DNA from: Verrucomicrobiota bacterium
GTDB taxonomy: Bacteria > Verrucomicrobiota > Kiritimatiellia > JAAZAB01
Assembly (NCBI GenBank): GCA_018898455.1
Contig: JAHIJO010000141.1
Coordinates: forward strand, 1 to 42,395
DNA: 42,395 nucleotides
Direction: 5' to 3'
Shown here: positions 39,549 to 42,395 of the stretch, in pieces
Numbering within the stretch: the stretch's first letter is position 1
Layout: every line of letters starts with the position of its first letter
The notes under the pieces: model-generated
What the model was told of the DNA's origin: nothing
The model's input: the letters and a program-made list of their open reading frames with translations, nothing else
Databases searched by the model: none
Program-made: the position numbers and the translations under genes

Positions 39549-42140
39549 ATGGATCCAAATAAATCAGAGACGAATATCAAGGCTGCGGCCGATGCCTTGG
39601 TGGCCCGGGCCGCTGTTGCGGCCGCTGTTTTTTCGCAGTATGACCAGGAGCAGGTGGACCGGATTGTGGCGGCTGTTGCCCGGGCCGGCACCGCCCGGCA
39701 TATCGAACTGGCGCGCATGGCGGTTGAAGAAACCGGCATGGGCGTCTTTGAAGACAAGGTCATCAAGAATCTTTTCGCCACCGAGTCCGTTTATAACGAC
39801 ATCCGTGACGTCAAAACAGTCGGGATAATCGGCGACAATCCCGCCACCGGTATTATGGAATTCGCCGAGCCGCTGGGCGTCATCCTGGGCATTACGCCGA
39901 TTACCAACCCGACCTCGACGGTCATGTTCAAATGCATGATTGCGCTGAAGACGCGCAATGCCATCGTGTTTTCTGCGTCCCGCAATGCGCTCAAGTGCAG
40001 TAACGAGGCCGCCCGCGTCATGTATGATGCGGCCGTGGCTGCCGGCGCACCCGATGACGTCATTCGCTGGGTGGAGGACCCGTCGCGCGAAATGACCCAG
40101 GCCTTGATGACTCATCCCGATGTGGCGCTGATCCTGGCCACCGGCGGTATGGGCCTGGTGCAGGCGGCCTACGGCTCGGGGAAACCCGCCATCGGCGTCG
40201 GGCCCGGCAATGTGCCGGTTTACATCGATAAGAGCGCCAATATTGATATGGCGGTCAACGACATCCTCATGAGCAAAACGTTCGATAACGGCATGATCTG
40301 CGCGTCCGAACAGGCCGTGGTGGTCCACCAGGATATCTGCAAGGCGGTGGAAGCCCGGTTCGTGTCCCAGGGCGCGTATTTCCTCAAACCGGCTGAAGTG
40401 GCGGCGGTCCAGGATATCGTCATCGATCCGGCCAAGCAAAGCATGTCGTCGAAAGTCGTCGGCAAGAATGCCCGGCAGATCGCCGAATTGGCCGGTATTA
40501 CGATTCCTCCGAATACCCGCCTGCTGTTGGCGCGCTTGGCGGGGGTGGGGGAGAAAACGCCTTTGTCGCGCGAAAAATTGTGCCCGGTGCTGGGCTATTA
40601 CGTGGCCGAAGACCTGGATGAAGGCATCAATCTATGCACCAGCTTGACCCACTTCGGGGGACTGGGCCATTCAGTGTCGATCTTTTCACAGGATCCCGTG
40701 GCCATCGAGAAGTTCAGCCGGAACTTGAACGCGGGCCGCATTCTCGTCAACTCGCCGTCCTCGTTTGGCGGCATCGGCGATGTCTATAACCGCCTGCGCC
40801 CGTCCCTGACGCTGGGGTGCGGCACGGGCGGACGCAACATCACCACCGATAACGTGACCGTGACCCACTTGCTGAACATCAAACGCGTTTCCAAAAGGAT
40901 GGTCAATATGAAATGGTTCTGCGTACCGCCGAGCATTTATTTTGAGCCGGGCTGCCTGGATGTGTTTTTCACTCACGAAATCAAGGATATGGGTGTGAAA
41001 CGGGCCGTGATCGTTTGCTCGGAGTCTGCCATGAGGGAAGGTATAACGGACCGCGTGGCGGGATATCTCAAGGCGGCTGGTATTCAATCGTCCGTTTTTT
41101 CGGACGTCAAATCGGATCCAACAGTAGAAACCATTGAGGCCGGGGTTGCCATGCTGAACAAGGATAGACCGGACCTGATTATCGCCCTTGGCGGCGGCTC
41201 GCCGATCGACGCGGCTAAAGCCATGTGGCTGATGTATGAGCATCCCGAGTTTAGCTTTGATGACTTGCGCCTGCGGTTTATGGATATCCGCAAGCGGGTA
41301 GTCAAGTTCCCGGCGCTGGGGAAGAAGGCCCGTTTGATTGCCATTCCCACCACCAGCGGCGCGGGATCGGAAGTCACGGCGTTCACATTTCTCACCGATT
41401 CCAAAACAGGTAAAAAATATCCCATCGTGGATGCCGCGATTATACCGAACGTTGCCATCATCGACCCGAACCTGGTATTGACGGTTCCGGCATCGGTCAC
41501 GGCGGACACCGGGCTGGACGTGCTGGCGCATGCCTTGGAGAGTTACGTATCCGTGGCGGCCTCGGATTACACTGATCCGCTCGCCCTGAAGGCCATTCAA
41601 CTTGTCTTCGAGTATTTGCCCGCGGCCCATCGCGATGGGAGCGACAAGCTGGCCCGTGAAAAGATGCACAATGCGTCCACGATCGCCGGTATGGCGTTCA
41701 CCAACGCCCTGCTGGGGATCAACCATTGTCTGGCGCACATCCTGGGAGCCACGTTCCATATCCCGCACGGCCGCGCCAACGCGTTCGTGATGATCCCCGT
41801 TATCCGCTATAACGCCGCGTTGCCGAACAAGTTCCCGTCCTATCCAAATTATACCTCGCCCAAGGGCAAAGACCGTTACCTGGAAATCGCGGCGGCACTC
41901 AAGCTGGACACCTCCACGCCGGAAAAGGGGATCGATGCCCTGGTCTCGGCCGTGGCGCAGTTGAAGAAAACCTTGGGCGTTCCCGCCAGTCTCCGCGAAG
42001 CCGGTGTGCCGGAGGCCGAGTTCAAGGCCAAGCTGAACTTCATGGCAGAAACGGCGTTCGACGATCAGTGCGCTGGCGCCAATCCGTCATATCCGCTCGT
42101 TACCGACCTGGTCAAACTGCTGGAAGAATCTTACGGCTAA
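39549..42140 (+). CDS. adhE: Bifunctional acetaldehyde-CoA / alcohol dehydrogenase
   Basis: 863 residues, usual AdhE length; GAGG upstream of ATG 39549. The N-terminal half is a CoA-acylating aldehyde dehydrogenase (EPLGVILGITPITNPTSTV, GVGPGNVPVYID, catalytic C251 in FDNGMICASEQ). The C-terminal half is an iron-dependent alcohol dehydrogenase (GGGSPIDAAKAMW near 548, TTSGAGSEVTAF, DVLAHALESYVS, GINHCLAHILGATFHIPHGR supplying the iron-binding histidines). It reduces acetyl-CoA via acetaldehyde to ethanol with two NADH, regenerating NAD during fermentation, and family members form spirosome filaments. It supports a fermentative anaerobic lifestyle. It follows the STAS gene by 77 nt, with no obvious terminator between. 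Confidence 0.97.
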   Translation: MDPNKSETNIKAAADALVARAAVAAAVFSQYDQEQVDRIVAAVARAGTARHIELARMAVEETGMGVFEDKVIKNLFATESVYNDIRDVKTVGIIGDNPATGIMEFAEPLGVILGITPITNPTSTVMFKCMIALKTRNAIVFSASRNALKCSNEAARVMYDAAVAAGAPDDVIRWVEDPSREMTQALMTHPDVALILATGGMGLVQAAYGSGKPAIGVGPGNVPVYIDKSANIDMAVNDILMSKTFDNGMICASEQAVVVHQDICKAVEARFVSQGAYFLKPAEVAAVQDIVIDPAKQSMSSKVVGKNARQIAELAGITIPPNTRLLLARLAGVGEKTPLSREKLCPVLGYYVAEDLDEGINLCTSLTHFGGLGHSVSIFSQDPVAIEKFSRNLNAGRILVNSPSSFGGIGDVYNRLRPSLTLGCGTGGRNITTDNVTVTHLLNIKRVSKRMVNMKWFCVPPSIYFEPGCLDVFFTHEIKDMGVKRAVIVCSESAMREGITDRVAGYLKAAGIQSSVFSDVKSDPTVETIEAGVAMLNKDRPDLIIALGGGSPIDAAKAMWLMYEHPEFSFDDLRLRFMDIRKRVVKFPALGKKARLIAIPTTSGAGSEVTAFTFLTDSKTGKKYPIVDAAIIPNVAIIDPNLVLTVPASVTADTGLDVLAHALESYVSVAASDYTDPLALKAIQLVFEYLPAAHRDGSDKLAREKMHNASTIAGMAFTNALLGINHCLAHILGATFHIPHGRANAFVMIPVIRYNAALPNKFPSYPNYTSPKGKDRYLEIAAALKLDTSTPEKGIDALVSAVAQLKKTLGVPASLREAGVPEAEFKAKLNFMAETAFDDQCAGANPSYPLVTDLVKLLEESYG

Positions 42141-42163
42141 CCTGATTCTTTACCACAACGGCG

Positions 42164-42179
42164 CTAAGAAACTAAGAAC
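42164..42179. repeat. Short tandem repeat after adhE
   Basis: CTAAGAAA followed directly by CTAAGAAC, a two-unit 8-bp tandem in the intergenic region downstream of adhE. The 255 bp after adhE otherwise hold no gene I can support. Confidence 0.4.
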
Positions 42180-42320
42180 ATCCGAAAGTAAAGAAAATAC
42201 TAAGCTTATCGGGCCTACGTTGCGCGTTAGTGACGAATCTGAACTAGATGTCTCATTAGTACCTTATCCACCAGAAACCGCTATGAAAAACAAGAAAACA
42301 TCAGCAAAGATTTTTTTAAC

Positions 42321-42350
42321 CACGGATGAACACGGATTGGCACGGATTAT
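42321..42350. repeat. Three 10-bp units of CACGGAT
   Basis: CACGGATGAA, CACGGATTGG and CACGGATTAT follow each other with an exact 10-bp period, preceded by TTTTTTTAAC. Repeats of this look (ATCCGTG on the other strand) occur in intergenic DNA of environmental bacteria, as far as I recall; their role is unknown. Confidence 0.55.
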
Positions 42351-42395
42351 GATCAGAAAGTCTTTGGAGTTTTTTGAAGCGTAGCAATCCAAGGA

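Noticed and set aside
40686-41768. Minus-strand ORF of 360 aa
   Set aside because: Shadow of adhE; no ribosome binding site and low-quality composition.

Overview
The window looks like a chromosomal segment of an anaerobic or microaerophilic, Gram-negative-type bacterium. The best guess is the PVC superphylum (Verrucomicrobiota/Kiritimatiellota). This rests on gene content and protein flavour: an intracellular GH29 fucosidase, a prepilin-like protein, AdhE, rubredoxin/rubrerythrin, and an RpoD with a long basic N-terminus. No rRNA or marker-gene phylogeny is available here, so the placement is inference.

Layout. Positions 1-6.3 kb are chromosomal: the start of a secreted protein gene running off the left edge, a divergent intergenic region packed with five back-to-back inverted repeats, a GH29 alpha-L-fucosidase, a ComEC/Rec2 DNA channel whose beta-lactamase-like domain has lost its metal ligands, and a secreted TPR protein. 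tRNA-Pro(GGG) at 6.5 kb and tRNA-Thr(CGT) at 26.1 kb bracket an accessory region of about 19 kb that reads as a defence island.

Defence island. A plus-strand four-gene unit comes first (two-TM protein, beta-CASP/RNase J-like metallo-hydrolase, PD-(D/E)XK-like protein, DUF429 RNase H-fold protein). It faces a long minus-strand operon. Read in its own direction, that operon is Vsr-like nuclease, 5-cytosine methyltransferase, McrB-like AAA+ ATPase, DUF2357/DUF524 (McrC-like) nuclease, a 253-residue protein that may be an ADP-ribosyltransferase, and a Z1-domain SF2 ATPase, followed by a NERD-domain membrane protein. The first three junctions overlap by 4 nt (ATGA), so the genes are almost certainly co-translated. 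The set resembles a LlaJI/BsuMI-type McrBC-like restriction-modification system merged with the Vsr-methylase-Z1 module known from MORC/MutL-type systems. It is the main candidate for an unusual system here. A divergent DUF262 protein, a calcineurin-like phosphoesterase, a DUF2726 protein, several small unknown proteins and a broken transposase complete the island.

From 26.1 to 42.4 kb the window is chromosomal again: tRNA-Thr and rpoD, a secreted pentapeptide-repeat protein, a ferredoxin/flavin reductase, an oxidative-stress operon (rubredoxin, rubrerythrin, ferritin, DsbD-like thiol reductase), an M20 peptidase, a short UDP-glucose dehydrogenase-like protein, a coupled prepilin-like/polytopic membrane pair, a STAS protein and AdhE. 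Two more clusters of tandem inverted repeats occur here. Like the first, they sit between divergent genes, which suggests a recurring structural element of this genome.
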